Made by a program: the position numbers and the translations under genes. Positions 9,861-21,983 of a stretch of DNA of 64,000 nt are shown here, one piece after another. Positions within the stretch are counted from its first letter, which is position 1, and each line of letters opens with the position of its first letter. Source of the stretch: Diadophis punctatus similis (lineage: Eukaryota; Chordata; Lepidosauria; Squamata; Dipsadidae); NCBI GenBank assembly GCA_023053685.1, contig JALIGW010000001.1, positions 158,739,547 through 158,803,546 on the forward strand, read 5' to 3'. Below the pieces are notes generated by a model. That model did not search any database. It saw nothing but the letters and a program-made list of their open reading frames with translations, and was not told where the DNA came from.

Positions 9861-11783
9861 CATATCAAATTTTTCAACTTTCAATTTCCAAACATTAGGG
9901 GTGCTCAAAAGTTGTGACATGCCTTGGGGATTGTAAAGATATTTTGGTTACTTTAATATAATTTAGATGTGCTTGATAAGTAACTATATAAATATAACTT
10001 TTTAACATTTTGTTTGTTTCATCCTATATGGTCATTTTATTTTATTTTATTTATTGATTTTATTTATTTATCATATTTATATGCCACCCAACTCCCAAAG
10101 GACTATGGGCGGTTTAACAACAGCAGATAAACTTTAAAAACATCTTAGAAAAAACATTATAACATCCTAAACATTATAGACATCAAAACATTTAACATCC
10201 AGGTTAAACTAGTAAATAATGAAAATGAAAAATTGGGAGTTGGTTTGAATTGTTTACATTAATGAAGGGAATTAATCTGGTGAAATTGACTAATGTTCTA
10301 CCATTTTTACCTTCCTGCCTAAGTAAAATGATTAAAAAATGAGGTGTTTTCATTTTCATTTAGTGGTCCATTGATGGAGCATCAGACAGGAAGGCATCAA
10401 ATACAAGGAGGAGTCAACAAAGATGAGATCAGCCAAAAGGTCTATCAGTGAAACCACATGTCCCCAAAGACTCACCAATAGGAAAGTGATTTGTACGTAA
10501 TTCCCAGCATGAGTGGGAAGGATAAAGAGGCAAGGGAATTCAATCAGAGATTGTGGTAAGAGTGGTCTGGATAGAACACAAGGCCACAAAGTGGAAGGAA
10601 AGTGATTTCTTAAACTGGCTCCATTTTCATCTAGTTTACACAGAGAATTCAAGCAACTTAAGGCTGGAATGCAGAGAAACCCATAGCAAATGATCTTGGA
10701 CTAAATTTATTTTAGCTATGTTTCCTTTTCCTCATTTCATGCCTTTAATATCTTTGGCTTATTATTTCTTACTCATTTTCTGTAATCCGCACAGCTTTGA
10801 TTACACTGAAAGGAAATAGTATGATGGGTACACATGTATGTAATTATTGTAAAAGGAATAGCATTGAGACATAGACATTACCTCTCCTCTTAATGGAGCA
10901 GGGTTCAGTTACCTCACTTACACAAAGGGGAAAAATAAGACAATTTAAAAACTAGAACAAAAAAACCCCATGTAGATAAAATAAATTACTCTGAAATACA
11001 CATAGGAAATACAATATTACCGTTTGCACATCGGTTCAGTTGAACTCAGTGGATTATACTTTCTCATAACTGTATTTAAAAATCTAGTTTAATTCTACAA
11101 ATCTGCTATTTTAAACAAATAATTTAAATGAAAACTGTTGAGAAATTATTAATCCACTTGTAAGGTATGTAAACTCTAATTAATTCTGTTGGTGTATTTC
11201 ACAGCCATAGTCAGAAAATGTAAAAACAAGATGTCTTGCAAAAGCTTAAATAAAAGTAAATCTATAAGTATTTATTTTCTACCAAATTGCTCTCAAACCA
11301 ATAAGTACAAAATATTTGTCACAATTCTCAAACTAAAAGCTTAACAGCAATAGCACTTAGACTTATATACAGCTTCACAATGCTTTACAGCCCTCCAAGT
11401 GGTTTACAGAGTCGGCACATCAGTTTATCCTTTAAATGGGACATTAATATCTATCCTATTGAACGGTACAAGTTGTATTCAACTTGCCATTTATGATCAA
11501 TTGAAATATCATTAATGCTACACTTGACAAGAAATTCTCCTTTTATCCCATTGATTAACAGTAGAACAGCAGAGTTACTCTTGATCCTAAGCAATATCAG
11601 CTGTTTTTTTCTGTTCCATTCACTGTTCAAAATACCAGAATGCACAATTATTATATTCATATTAAACTAATAAATTGCATGTGTTTTCTGATGACTCTGA
11701 AACCCATTAAATGTGTTAAAAATGGAAATATACAGAAAAACAGAAAATAACTATTTGGACTTTAAACTATTGTTTCTGAAAAC
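9861..11783. other. Gene-free AT-rich DNA with old repeat tails
   Basis: No gene is seen. About 10025-10130 carries a T/A-rich tail with a GCCACCCAACTCCC-like block resembling the 3' end of an old LINE or SINE. About 11344-11420 is the reverse complement of the 3' half of the Sauria SINE/RTE tail (compare 57640-57715). Confidence 0.5.
11344..11420 (-). mobile_element. 3' fragment of a Sauria SINE / RTE LINE tail, antisense
   Basis: Reverse-complement matches include AGCAATAGCACTTAGAC and CTTTACAGCCCTC, which are the complement of the tail of the SINE at 57476-57719. The tRNA-like head is absent, so this may derive from the LINE partner sharing that tail. Confidence 0.6.
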
Positions 11784-11788
11784 ATTTT

Positions 11789-12011
11789 TGTTATGTTCTG
11801 ACTAGGAATAACTGATTTCACCCAGGTCCAGCATTATGGAGGGAAAATGCTGAACCTCCATTGGTTGTTACATTTTGAATTGGTTACAAGTGTTGCTGAC
11901 AGCCCCTATAAAAAGGCAAGCTGTCAGAGGCTTTTTGCTGGTTGTGCTTCTTATCTCAAATAAAGAGCTGTTGTCAAAGTCGGTTTCCTGTGTTGAATCC
12001 ACGATCTAACA
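11789..12011 (+). mobile_element. Solo LTR, 223 bp, with 5-bp TSD
   Basis: It starts TGTTA and ends TAACA, and is flanked by an exact 5-bp duplication, ATTTT, at 11784-11788 and 12012-12016. Inside are a TATA-like CTATAAAAAGG near 11906 and an AATAAA near 11960, spaced as in an LTR promoter and poly(A) site. No internal retroelement sequence is attached, so it is the product of recombination between two LTRs. Gypsy-type and endogenous retroviral origin cannot be separated. Confidence 0.75.
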
Positions 12012-12016
12012 ATTTT

Positions 12017-12375
12017 ATTACAAGTTGTCTTCAGTTAATGATTCAACAACTGTTCAAACTTGTAATAGGGCTGAGCGAATGGCATCAACAAGCAGTCATC
12101 AGAATTCTGGCCATCAGTGTCCTGTGATCACGTCACTGCCCTTCTGTGACATTTTCAGACTTCCAACAAGCAAAGCCAATGGGAAAGCTGGCAGAAGATT
12201 ACAAATAGTGACCTGTGACATCTTTGCTTAATAACCCAGAGATTCGCTCAGCGATCACAACTGGGAGTCCCAGAATTACCACTGCTAAGCAGCATGTTCA
12301 TGTGACATTGTGTTTTATAACCCATTACTTAATGGTGACTATTCTGGTCCCAACTGCCATCATTAACTGAGTTTA
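12017..12375 (-). mobile_element. Degraded mariner-type MITE, antisense
   Basis: It resembles the reverse complement of the divergent copy at 54620-55047 (shared block around GGGAGTCCCAGAATTACC and a CTGCTAAGCAGCATG-type word). The ends are eroded and no TA duplication is clear. The solo LTR lies directly against its left side. Confidence 0.5.
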
Positions 12376-14037
12376 AATCATAATTAAAATCAAATTATTG
12401 ATTTATGAATACCACTGATAATAAAGATTTTCCCTTGTCAGAGTTAGGCAATCACAAATCGCATATTGTATATCCAGAAAACATATAACCAAATTTGACA
12501 AAAAAAACACCACAAAGATCCAGTGATTCAGCGTTACTTAGTCTTAGTAAACCAAATCTTTCATCAAAACAACTCTTCCTAATCACATCTAGTTACATCA
12601 CTGCTGCACCATAGCAGTCTCTAATAAATGTAAAGTAGTCGCCTACCATCACAAGATTACCTAACTTGAAGGTAATCCTCCTGTAGTCCCTTATTTATAA
12701 ATTGGTTCAATATACAGTATTTGGTTGAAAGTAAATCTAATGTATTTCATTGAAATTTCTTTCACATATGAAGCATTGCAATCCTTGAGTAACAAATAAT
12801 ATATATATTTCTAATAATCTTTGATTCTACCTCTAATATACTGACTTTGAAATTGCAACATAAAATATGATTTAAAGTTCAACCAGGGAAATATGAGTAG
12901 AAGCCAACTACCCATTTATTCTGATTTCTACTCCACAGTACTCAAATGAGTTCTTTGCTGATTAGGTCTTGATGCATTTTTGCCATCTGGTTAATCAAAG
13001 AATTTGTTTGCAGCATGCCAGATGGTGAGAACATAACCAATGTAGTCAATCTAAGCACATTCAGTAACAATTCACAACATTAACCAATATTTCATAATCA
13101 GTGGAGGATGGAGCCAAGCTTGCAAGACTAAGCATGTGAAAAGACTTGGTACTTATTTTGTTAGGAAAGTATGAATTTATATATTTTACTGCAGTGTTTA
13201 TTATTTGGCCACATGTAATATTTGTGAGTTATCATTTCAGAATTCTAATTCAAGCAACCTTAAAACAATTTGATATTGCTTGTTTATCTTCTAAAACAGT
13301 GCTTTCCAAACTTGGGTAAATTACTCAAAATTGGATAAAAGTGGTTTTTCTTCGGGTAGTAACATACAAATTCATTACCCAATCACAAGAAGGACATTTA
13401 AATTGACTTAAAAGTATTTTACCCTTTGGAGTAAAAAGGACTTTCTTGTATGTGGTTTGGAGTAATAAAAGAAAAAAAACATGGAACACCGTTCTAAAAC
13501 ACAGCCCCAAGTATTTTTGTTAATTGCAGAAGATGACATTTTGGTAAAATGAAATCACCGCTTGGTGGTAAACAGACCTTTTAACCTCCTTTGTTTTGTT
13601 TGTGTCTGAAAAGAATTTAAAGATGGCAACACTAATTTTAGTATGTCTATACTATTGTTTCTGGAATCTTAAATGCTTTATTTTATTACTATTTTATACA
13701 TATACACATAGATACAATGCAGAATCACAATTTTATATTTATTGTATATTTAATAAATAAAAATGTTTTTTCAAATACATTAGCAATTTCTGAGTTACAT
13801 AAATAGTAGCTACTTATTATATTTCCATTTTAAAGTATTTTAATTCATTTGAAACTATTTGAAATTATGCCCAAGCAGAAATGGAGTGTAACTATATTTT
13901 GAGAGTGATTCTGTGGAACTGATAAAGGAGGAAGGGTGAATTACAAGGTGGAAGCAGAGTGGGGAGTAGAAATAAACAACCCAACCTACTGGTTCCCCCC
14001 CCCCCCCTAAACAAGATTGATTTGAATAGAATTCTTG
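12376..14037. other. Gene-free AT-rich DNA
   Basis: No coding or repeat family is recognised with confidence. A C-run near 13977-13987 lies close to the start of the MITE remnant at 14038. Confidence 0.5.
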
Positions 14038-14473
14038 CTTGTCAGGTCACAAAAAATGATCACATGACTCTGGGACACTGCAACTGTCATACAGTGCATT
14101 CAGAAAGTATTCAGACCCCCCCCCACTTCACTTTTGTCAATTTTGTTATGCTACAGCCTGATTCTACAGTTGTTGGAATTCATTTTTTTTTCTCATTAAT
14201 CTACACTCAGTACCTCATAATGACAAAAGTGAAAACAGAATTTTGGAAATGTCTGTAAATTGACTGAAAAAAACAACCCTGAAATATCACATTGGCCTAA
14301 GTATTCAGACCCTTTGCAACACCACTTGGAATTTAGCTCAGGTGCCTCCCATTTCTTGTTGCTGACACGTTTCTACACCTTGATTGGAGTCGACCTGTGG
14401 TAAATTAAATTGATTGGACATGATTTGGAAAGGCGCACACCTCTCTATAGGCCTCATAGCTAATAATGTATAC

Positions 14474-14602
14474 CAGAGATCTTCAAATTGGCAACTTTAA
14501 GACTTGTGGACTTCAACTCCCAGAATTCTCCAGCCAGCTGGCTGGAGAATTCTGGGAGTTGAAGTCCACAAGTCTTAAAGTTGCCAAGTTTGAGGACCCC
14601 TG
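14474..14602. mobile_element. Fold-back hAT MITE inside the Tc1 element
   Basis: This 129-bp near-perfect hairpin starts CAGAGATCTTC and ends GAGGACCCCTG. It is flanked by an exact 8-bp duplication, ATGTATAC, at 14466-14473 and 14603-14610. The arms meet at CCAGCCAGCTGGCTGG. Other copies are at 44203-44338 and 48181-48315, with half copies at 6924 and 36674. Confidence 0.9.
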
Positions 14603-14610
14603 ATGTATAC

Positions 14611-15580
14611 TATATCAGAGCAAAAGCCATTAGGTCAAAGGAACTGCCTGCAGAGCTCAGAGACAGGATTATTGCAAGGCACAGATCTGGGGAAGGCTAC
14701 AATAAAATTTCTGCTGCACTGAAGGTTCCTACCAGTAAGAGCACAATGGAAGAAGTTTGGCACAATCAGGACTCTTCCAAGAGCTGGTCGCCTGGTAAAA
14801 CTGAGCAATCAGGGGAGAAGGGCCTTAGTAAAAGAGGTGACTAGATGGTCACGCTGATTGAGCTCCAGTCACTGCAGCCCTCCACTGATCTGGGCTTTAT
14901 GGCAGCTTGATGAAAGTCTATCCTCATTGCAAAACACATGACAGCCCACTTGGAGTTTGCAATAAAGCACCTGAAGGACTCTCAGACTGTGGGGTACAAC
15001 ATATTCTGGTGTGATGAAACCAAGATTGAACTATTTGGCCTCAATTCTAAGCATTATGTCTGGAGGAAACCAAATACCACTCATCACCTGCCCAATATCA
15101 TCCCAAGAGTGAATCATGGTGGTGGCAGCATCGTGTTGTGGTGGTGATTTTTCAGCAGCAGAGACTGGGCAGGGTTGAGGGAAAGCTGAATGGAGCAAAG
15201 TACATGGATATCCTCAATGAACACCTGTTCCATAGTACTCAGGACCTCAGACTAGGCTGAGACTTTCCAACATGACAACAATCCTAAGCACACGGCCAAG
15301 ACAACACAGGCTTAGGGACAACTCTGTGAAAGTCCTAGAGTAGCCCAGCCAGAGCCTTGACTTGAACCCTATTGAACATCTCTGAAAATGGACCTGAAAA
15401 TGACTGTCCACTGAAGCTCACCATCCAACCTGACTGAGCTTGAGAGGATTTGCAAGGAAGAATGGCAGCAAATCCCCCCATCCAGCTTGTGTCATACCCA
15501 AAGACAGGCTATAATTGCTGTCAAAGATACTTCAGCAAAGTACTGAGTGAAGGCTCTGAATACTTATGTCAATGTGGTAT
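14611..15580 (+). pseudogene. Tc1 transposase remnant
   Basis: This would encode the DDE transposase that excises and inserts the element at TA sites. The N-terminal helix-turn-helix part is readable from about 14640 (LRDRIIARHRSGEGY). The catalytic core follows in other frames: a WCDETKIELFG block with the first catalytic aspartate near 15015, a QHDNNPKHTA block near 15270 with the second, and an LNPIEHL block near 15370 holding the last acidic residue. Frameshifts separate these blocks, and a TGA follows the HGGGSIVLWW stretch near 15147. It cannot make a complete enzyme. Confidence 0.85.
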
Positions 15581-15902
15581 TTCAGGTTTTTTTCTTTTTA
15601 ATGAATTCACAGGCATTTCTAAAATTCTGTTTTGTTTGTCATTATGGGGTACTGAGTGTAGATTAATAAGAAAAAAAGGAATTTCAACAACTGTAGAATC
15701 AGGCTGCAGCATAACAAAATTGACAAAAGTGAAGGGGAGTCTGAATACTTTCTGAATGCACTGAAAATATCCCAAGTGTCCAAAGTTTGATCACCATGGG
15801 GATGGTCATAAGTGTGAAAACCGGTCATAAGTCACTTCTTTCAGTGCTGTTTTATCTTCGAATTATCACTAAAGAAATGGTTGTAAGTCGAAGATTACCT
15901 GT

Positions 15903-16259
15903 ACTGTTGCCTTTGAAACATAGTCAGTCTACAGGGCAGCCTCTGGTTACATTACAGCTGGGCACACGGAGCATGTTCCTTTAAATCTTAAGCTATTATA
16001 TTGCCAATAGAAACCAATATGTTTTGGGCACAATTCAAAGAGGGAGACTAGGTGGTTAGAAAAATCTGCGATTTGGATAGAAAGACTTCCCCTCACAAAC
16101 CGAAGACGACTAAGGTGGATCCAAGAGGGTGTGAGACGCCAGTCTTTCCCTAGAGAGAAAATAAGGCTCTTCCACTTAAGGGAGGTAGGGAGGACATAAT
16201 TTCCTCAGGCCGAACCCCGAAGTAGCTGCGCCAAGCGAATTCAAACAAAATTAGGCTAA
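15903..16259. other. Short gap upstream of the CpG island
   Basis: I see no gene or recognisable repeat. GC content rises toward the CpG island that follows. Confidence 0.4.
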
Positions 16260-16960
16260 ATCGTGGCGGGTTCATTTCTAGCTCAGGGAGCTTTGGATGA
16301 GCCAGAAAAGTCAGCGCGGCTGGGGCCAGCCTTGGAGAGCTTCCCATTTCTGACCGCCACAACTTCACTTCCTCCGTGGTTACGGCGGATCTCCACTGAA
16401 GAGGGGGAAGAGAAAGGAAAAGGGCGCGGAGCCGCAGCCAGAGCTCGTCGGCGGCACGGGAGAGCTGCACGGCTCCTCCTCCTTCTCCCAGTCACGGCTG
16501 CGACGAGAGGCGGCGCTTGCCTGCGGCCGGTGAAGTCGCTGCGCTGCCGCCGGCCGAGTGGCTCGGCCCAGAGTCTCCCATGGTCGCGACGTGTCGCTTT
16601 GGAGGCGCCGGGAATGCGCTAGGCCGCGTCGCCGCCTCGGCCTTTTTCGCCGCTCCCACCGCGACAGCTGCAACCCCCGCGCGCTGCTGCGGGGCGGAAA
16701 CTCCGCCGGTCCCCCGGGGAATTCCAGTCCGAGAAGGGCGAAAAGCGCCGGCGGCTGCCACTTCTCCGTGCTGATCCCCCCCCCGCTAATACCGGGGAGA
16801 GGCGGAGGAGAGTAGCAAAACCTCGCTAAGGTAGGCCGGGTTCGGACGCCCTCCTTACAGGCAGAGGATGGTAAATTGCAGGCGCCCCCCCCTCCCGCGC
16901 TTTTCCCGCATTTGCTTGGTGCGGTTTGCAGAGGAGAAGAAGGCTTTCCTTCCCAGGTAT
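16260..16960 (+). promoter_or_regulatory. VPS54: CpG island promoter of VPS54
   Basis: A compact GC- and CpG-dense block (about 16290-16830) stands out from AT-rich surroundings. No TATA box is apparent, as is usual for housekeeping genes. It lies upstream of the first VPS54 coding exon on the same strand and contains the inferred first exon, so it is the natural promoter candidate. The open frames here on both strands are composition artefacts. Confidence 0.75.
16500..16830 (+). other. VPS54: VPS54 non-coding exon 1 (3' boundary only)
   Basis: A good donor, CTAAG|GTAGGC, lies at 16830/16831 at the edge of the CpG island. The transcription start cannot be read from sequence, so the left end is arbitrary. 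Human VPS54, as I recall, has one non-coding first exon plus 22 coding exons, which agrees with the 22 found here. Confidence 0.5.
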
Positions 16961-18762
16961 CAGGCTGAGTCCACTGGAACCCTCCCGTCATTTGAAGAAA
17001 CAGATGTAATAAACCTCTCTCACCTCTCCTTGAGTGTTTTCAGTTAAGTGTCTTCTCAAGTACCAACGGTGAGGGTGGGGGGGGGAAGCATTGGGTGTCT
17101 TTTTCGGTCTACACCTCTTAATCCTACGAAGGTTAGGAGCCCCACCTGCCCCAGTTTATCTCCCCTCCCCTCTCAATTGAAGGCTATGCCCTGCCAATTT
17201 CAGGAAAATAGTTTTACTGGAGCAAAAGGAATGTGCTCTTGTTCTTAATCTCGAGGAAACAATTGATAAACCCAATTAGGGTCTTCTGTCTAAAAAGATA
17301 GAAGTTACTTTCAGGCCAGGGAAAGTCAAGTCTGTACTGTATCTTCTTTGTCCCATCAGAGGCGCCCCTTTGCCCAGCTAATTTTTTTTAAAGGAAAAGT
17401 AACACATTTTCACTTGACAATACCTAGAGAATGATTTCTTTTTATAATATAACAAAATTCGCTAGGGAACACACTTGTAAAAATGGCTTCACTCCACATT
17501 ACCCCCTTAGCCCACTCAGGGCTACCTATTCAGAATCCCTGTTTAATTCAAGATACTTATCTCAGGATTACTTAAACTTCATGTTCTAAAATGTTTTCCT
17601 TTGGGGTGTAAACCTGGCAGTATATTTAAAGATGTATGTTAATTAATTAACACAATTTAGGGCGTAAGCATTTGCCTTACATATAGTCCACTTAGTTGGA
17701 TATATGGATTGATATTCTACATTGGCAAGAATGTAAAGAGTGTCCTTTACTGTACGGAATGTGGTTGGAAGAAAAAGAAATGCAAAATAGAAAGACCGAT
17801 AATTATATTGGTTTAAATAGGTGAGAATTAATTAGAGTTATATTACATACACGACTAATTCATAAAATAATACTGATACATACGTTGACTTTCATAAATT
17901 AGATTAACTTTTTAAAAAGCTTTTAGTGTTGCTTCTGAATCAGTGGCAAAATTAAGTTATACTGAGTGACATTACATGCAGAATTTTTCTTAGTTGTCAA
18001 ATAGTATTTTCTAATGGACTTATTTTCTGATATATGTCAAAGTCATGGGGATTGGAACGGTAATATTTGTAGATTGTCTTGAAAAGGAAACAGGCATCCT
18101 TTAGTAATATCCTAAATGTAAACATACATTATGTTCCTGCATTGTGCTTTAAACGCAAGTTATGTGACAGGTGCCCATGTTTCATCCCTCTTATGAGAAG
18201 TACGGTAAAAACTGCCATGGAGAAATCATTTAAATTACCGGTAAAATGATTTATTTTCAGGATTTTTCAGTATTAAATACTTTGGGTTCCTTGTTTGAAA
18301 AACAGTCGAATATTGCAAGGGTAATATTTAAGACAGGTTTTGATCCTTTGTTTTTTGTTTTACTTTTTGTGTATGGTTAATATATTATTTGTTCCTCCTA
18401 GTTTTTTGTAAAATGCTGTGTTTTCAATGGCAGTATCAAACTTATTACTTTTGATACTTTTAAAAAATTATTAAACGCTTGCATTCATCATGATATGTAT
18501 CATGTATGCATGGTTTTACAATAAAACTATTAATTATATTTTAGGAAGCAGTGAGATACCTATAGGTACAATGGAGCTGCATACATTACACAGACCTTGA
18601 AGTAACCATCCTGCCTTATCAAAAGGGAGAAGTTTAGTTTAACAAGTTACAAGAAACTATATTATATGCAATCTTTAACTTATACTTTTGCTTTTTAAAT
18701 TAATATTTTAAATTTGGAATTAATCATTTGATACTTTTTTCTATCTATCTACTTTTGTTTAG
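16831..18762 (+). other. VPS54 intron 1, proximal part
   Basis: AT-rich intronic DNA with a short G run near 17078-17084. No gene, RNA gene or clear transposon was recognised. Confidence 0.5.
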
Positions 18763-18874
18763 AACTTGAAAAATGGTAATGAATGTTGTATAGTCTCATG
18801 ATTTTTTAACAAATGAAACTGGAAGAGATATGAGGTCTGCCTTACTGGAATCTTCTTGGAAGACTGTTGTTAAG
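18763..18874 (+). other. Candidate alternative 5' UTR exon of VPS54
   Basis: A pyrimidine-rich tract ending TTTTGTTTAG precedes 18763, and a good donor, TTAAG|GTATGC, follows 18874. The 112-bp segment between them has no long open frame. It could be an alternative untranslated exon. The evidence is splice-site appearance only. Confidence 0.25.
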
Positions 18875-20187
18875 GTATGCAAATTAAGTGGTGGTTATAC
18901 CTTTTCATTTGTCAAGTACTTGCAGATTGCGGTCAGTATTTTCTCACAGCCAGTAGTTATTAATACATGCTGATGCTAAAAGTGTGTATATTTAAAATAA
19001 AATGTACAAACACAAGTATAAATAACTTCCTGACATAATCTTTACTTTTGGCTTGGAGAGTAATTTCCTCTATCATCATAAATGAGCATCTCTTGAAGTA
19101 AACAGCCATAAATGTCACAAATTTCAAAGTATTCCATACAGTTAGAGATACATTTTTAGAGTTTACCTTATTATTTTTAGTAAAGTAGAAGATACTTACA
19201 TGAGAAACACTGTGACTTAAGCCTAATTGTTATGGTAAACTCCCAGAAACCTAGTTTTGTTTTACAAAATAAATTCAGAACCTAATAGATATATAGTTCA
19301 AATGAATTACACTTATTGGTTTTTTTAAAAAAAGAATGCAATCATATACCTTAAAATTAGTCCCAGGGGTTGCTTAACTGAAAATGAAAACAGTCAAAGT
19401 CTTTATCGCATAAAGCCATAGAGAAAGTACCTAACATTTAAAATTAATTTAAATTTAAAGCATTGTAAATTACCGTACATAATAACAAATAGGTAAATAT
19501 AATCTAAAACGGGTTCCCAATCTCTGGGCCACGGCCTACTACTGGGCTGTCACCTATTTGCAACCGGGTGGCGTGAGCAATGGGCCGGCGCACATATGCT
19601 CAGCCAGCTCAACTGTTGGGTCCAGCAATTAATGTTAATTAATGAAGCTGCAGAAATGACAAGCCTTTATTCAACAGACTTATGTTTAGACTACTAGAAG
19701 AAAGTGCAGAGCTCTCTATATAGCAAACAATGTTGTCCTATATTAATTTGTAAAAGAGGCATACATGCAGTGGACATCTTCAGGGAATTAGTAGTCAAGA
19801 ATATATAGATAAGGAGAGACAGGAATGAGAGATACAGATTTATTAGCATCTGGCTGTCTATCCAACAGTCAAAATAAAATTGCAATACATCTGGGAAAAG
19901 ATCAAGTAAAACTCTTCAGAAAGAATTAAACAAATATACATGTCAGCACTTTTTATTGAGCATTATACTTTTTGCAAAATCAGAAGGACATTAAAAATGC
20001 ACTGCAGCAAAAACATTAGATCTTTCCAAAGTGAAAAAGAGGTTTGTAACAGGAAAGATAATTGCCATTGTCATTTACATACTAGGTTAGGAGGTGCATC
20101 ATATAGGTACAGAACCAAAAATGGGAGGAAATGGCCAAATATCGGAACTGAACAATTCAGAATTGATAAAATCCTGTTGCCTCAATA
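18875..20187. other. VPS54 intron 1, AT-rich
   Basis: Mostly unannotatable. About 19507-19600 is a fragment of a hAT element of the CAGGGGTTCCCAA type (GGGCCACGGCC, CACCTATTTG), without clear duplications. Confidence 0.45.
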
Positions 20188-20580
20188 CAGGTAGTCCTCG
20201 ACTTATGACCACGATTGAGCCCAGACTTTATGTTGCTAAGTGAGAAATTTATTAAGTGAGTTTTGCCCCATTTTACGACTTTTCTTGCCACATGTGTTAA
20301 GTGAATCATTGCAGGTGTTAAAATAGTAACCCGGTTAAAGTGATCTGGCTTCCCCATTGACTTTGTTTGCCAGAAGTTTTCAAAAAAATGATCACATGAC
20401 TCCAGGACACTGCAACCATCATAAATATGAACCAGTTGTCAAGCATCTGAATGTAAATCACATGCCATGGGGGTGCTGCAACGATCAGAAGTGTGAAAAA
20501 TGGTTATATATTACTTTTTTCAGTGCCATTGTAACTTCAAATGGTCACTAAATGAACTGTTGTAAGACGAGGACTACCTG
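20188..20580 (+). mobile_element. Mariner-type MITE, complete copy with TA flanks
   Basis: It starts CAGGTAGTCCTCGACTTA and ends with the near complement GACGAGGACTACCTG, with TA on both sides. It is 393 bp with no coding capacity. It is the best-preserved reference for the family, which also occurs at 14038-15902 (split), 23885, 29156, 31035, 47311, 51018 and, divergently, 12017 and 54620. Confidence 0.85.
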
Positions 20581-21983
20581 TATATGTGAACTAAATTAAT
20601 TGGAGGAAGGTTAGATTGTATAAGTAGCAGAGGGCATAATATATCAGGCTGCTTCTCATTACTTAATGACATCTGAGAAACATAACATACACTGATATTA
20701 TCCTGTTACATACTTCCTAAATAATCGATACATTTATACATAATGAATTTTTTCATTCTTTTTTTGGGGGGGGGGGATGATTGTTTTTCTAATATGTGAA
20801 CCAGCTATTATCTTGACAGATGCAGTGGCTTATCGAAGTTAATTATCCATAAGATTCTAAATTATGGCTGCACACAAATAGCTGTTAGCAATGAATAATT
20901 TAGTGTAGCTTCATTTTGCAGTTCATTTCAGAGGACCTTTTCTCTTGAAGGCAGTAAGGTGATGTCCAAAGATTTATATTTATTCTTCCATTTTGTATCT
21001 CCCTTGTTGTTGGACCTTTGGTAAGAAAAAAAATGAGGAAAGAGAATGAAAAAGTTGCAGTAAAGAATTTTATTTCACCAGAATTCTTTCTGAGACTGTA
21101 TTTTTTCCCCCCTTGTATTTTGATTTGCATCAAACTGAGCCACAGCTGCTTGCATTACTGGTTGGCTGGCAGAACTAGAGGCTGACTAAAGCAGTAGTGG
21201 GTTCTAAAACCCTTTACTACCGGTTCGCGCTCGTGCTCGCATGCATGCGTAATGCTTCTGCGCATGCGCAGAAGCGTCTCGGGCAGATGGGCGGAGCCTC
21301 CCGCCGCTGGCGCTACCAGTTCTTAGGACGGGACCGGACCGGGAGCAACCCACCGCTAGAGTATTTGTTCAAGGGCAATGTCCAAAGAAAGTCCACAGTT
21401 CAGAGCATGTAGACTATGTGACAGACAGGATAGTTTTAAGATTAGTCTGGCCACAGTCAGAAATTACCCAAGCTCAGGTTCAGGTAGAGAGACTCTTGCA
21501 AAACTATTTTGCAAATCTTCCTATTTAGGAGGAAGATGTTAGTTATGAGTACAACTTTACATGTGAGGAAGCCTTTGATTCTTTATATTGCTACTTCTGT
21601 TGCTAATGCTTGATTCAGCCTGCACTTTGATTGTGAGCCTTATGGTCATCTTCAGATTTCTTAAAGGAGCTTCTCAGAGAAGTTCCACATTTCCTAAAGA
21701 GGAATAGTTACAAGTGGGAACTCTTTCCCTCAGATCTGTTCTGCCTCAAACTGAAGGGAAAGAAAGGTAACTAAAATGCAAGAGAAGGGAATATAACTTG
21801 TGATAAGGAATGGTATGAAATGATGGACCGAATTACATTAGCAAAACAAAAAGATACAAGAGATGAAGTTCATTAAAAAAAATAGGACTGAGGCTTGGAA
21901 TAGAGTTTGAAGATAACTTTCAAGTAACTTGGAGAAAAAGCTATTATTGGGAATTAGGAAATGTGTATTACCACGCTCTATAA
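20581..21983. other. VPS54 intron 1, middle part
   Basis: AT-rich with a G run near 20765. One short hAT-type MITE lies at 21192-21358; nothing else is recognised. Confidence 0.45.
21192..21358. mobile_element. Short hAT-type MITE (relative of 9300-9462)
   Basis: It starts CAGTAGTGGGTTC and ends GAGCAACCCACCGCTA, with an ACTACCGGTTCG block and a self-complementary TGCGCATGCGCA core. No clean 8-bp duplication could be read, so the boundaries are approximate. Confidence 0.65.

Larger units (their letters stand above)
14092..15763 (+). mobile_element. Tc1-like DNA transposon, inactivated
   Basis: The terminal inverted repeats begin CAGTGCATTCAGAAAGTATT on the left and end with its near complement on the right. 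The left flank is TA and the right flank is AA, consistent with one mutation of a TA duplication. The end sequence resembles the Tc1 family well known in fish and frogs. The transposase inside is frame-broken, and a hAT MITE with its own duplication sits within the left part. A deletion derivative lies at 39723-40182. Confidence 0.88.
14038..15902 (+). mobile_element. Mariner-type MITE split by a Tc1 element
   Basis: The left part (about 14038-14091) and right part (15764-15902, ending GTCGAAGATTACCTG then TA) are pieces of the MITE seen complete at 20188-20580. They are separated by a Tc1-like element at 14092-15763. The MITE's own left end is lost. Confidence 0.8.

Noticed and set aside
13295..13320. 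Single CAGTGCTTTCCAAACTTGG end resembling a hAT terminus
   Set aside because: No matching second end or target duplication was found nearby.
14092..15763. Functional transposase gene
   Set aside because: The DDE blocks are in different frames with stops and a hAT insertion at the 5' side.
16260..16991. Several open frames of 85-203 codons on both strands
   Set aside because: They are products of high GC content in the CpG island; none has a recognisable domain or splice support.
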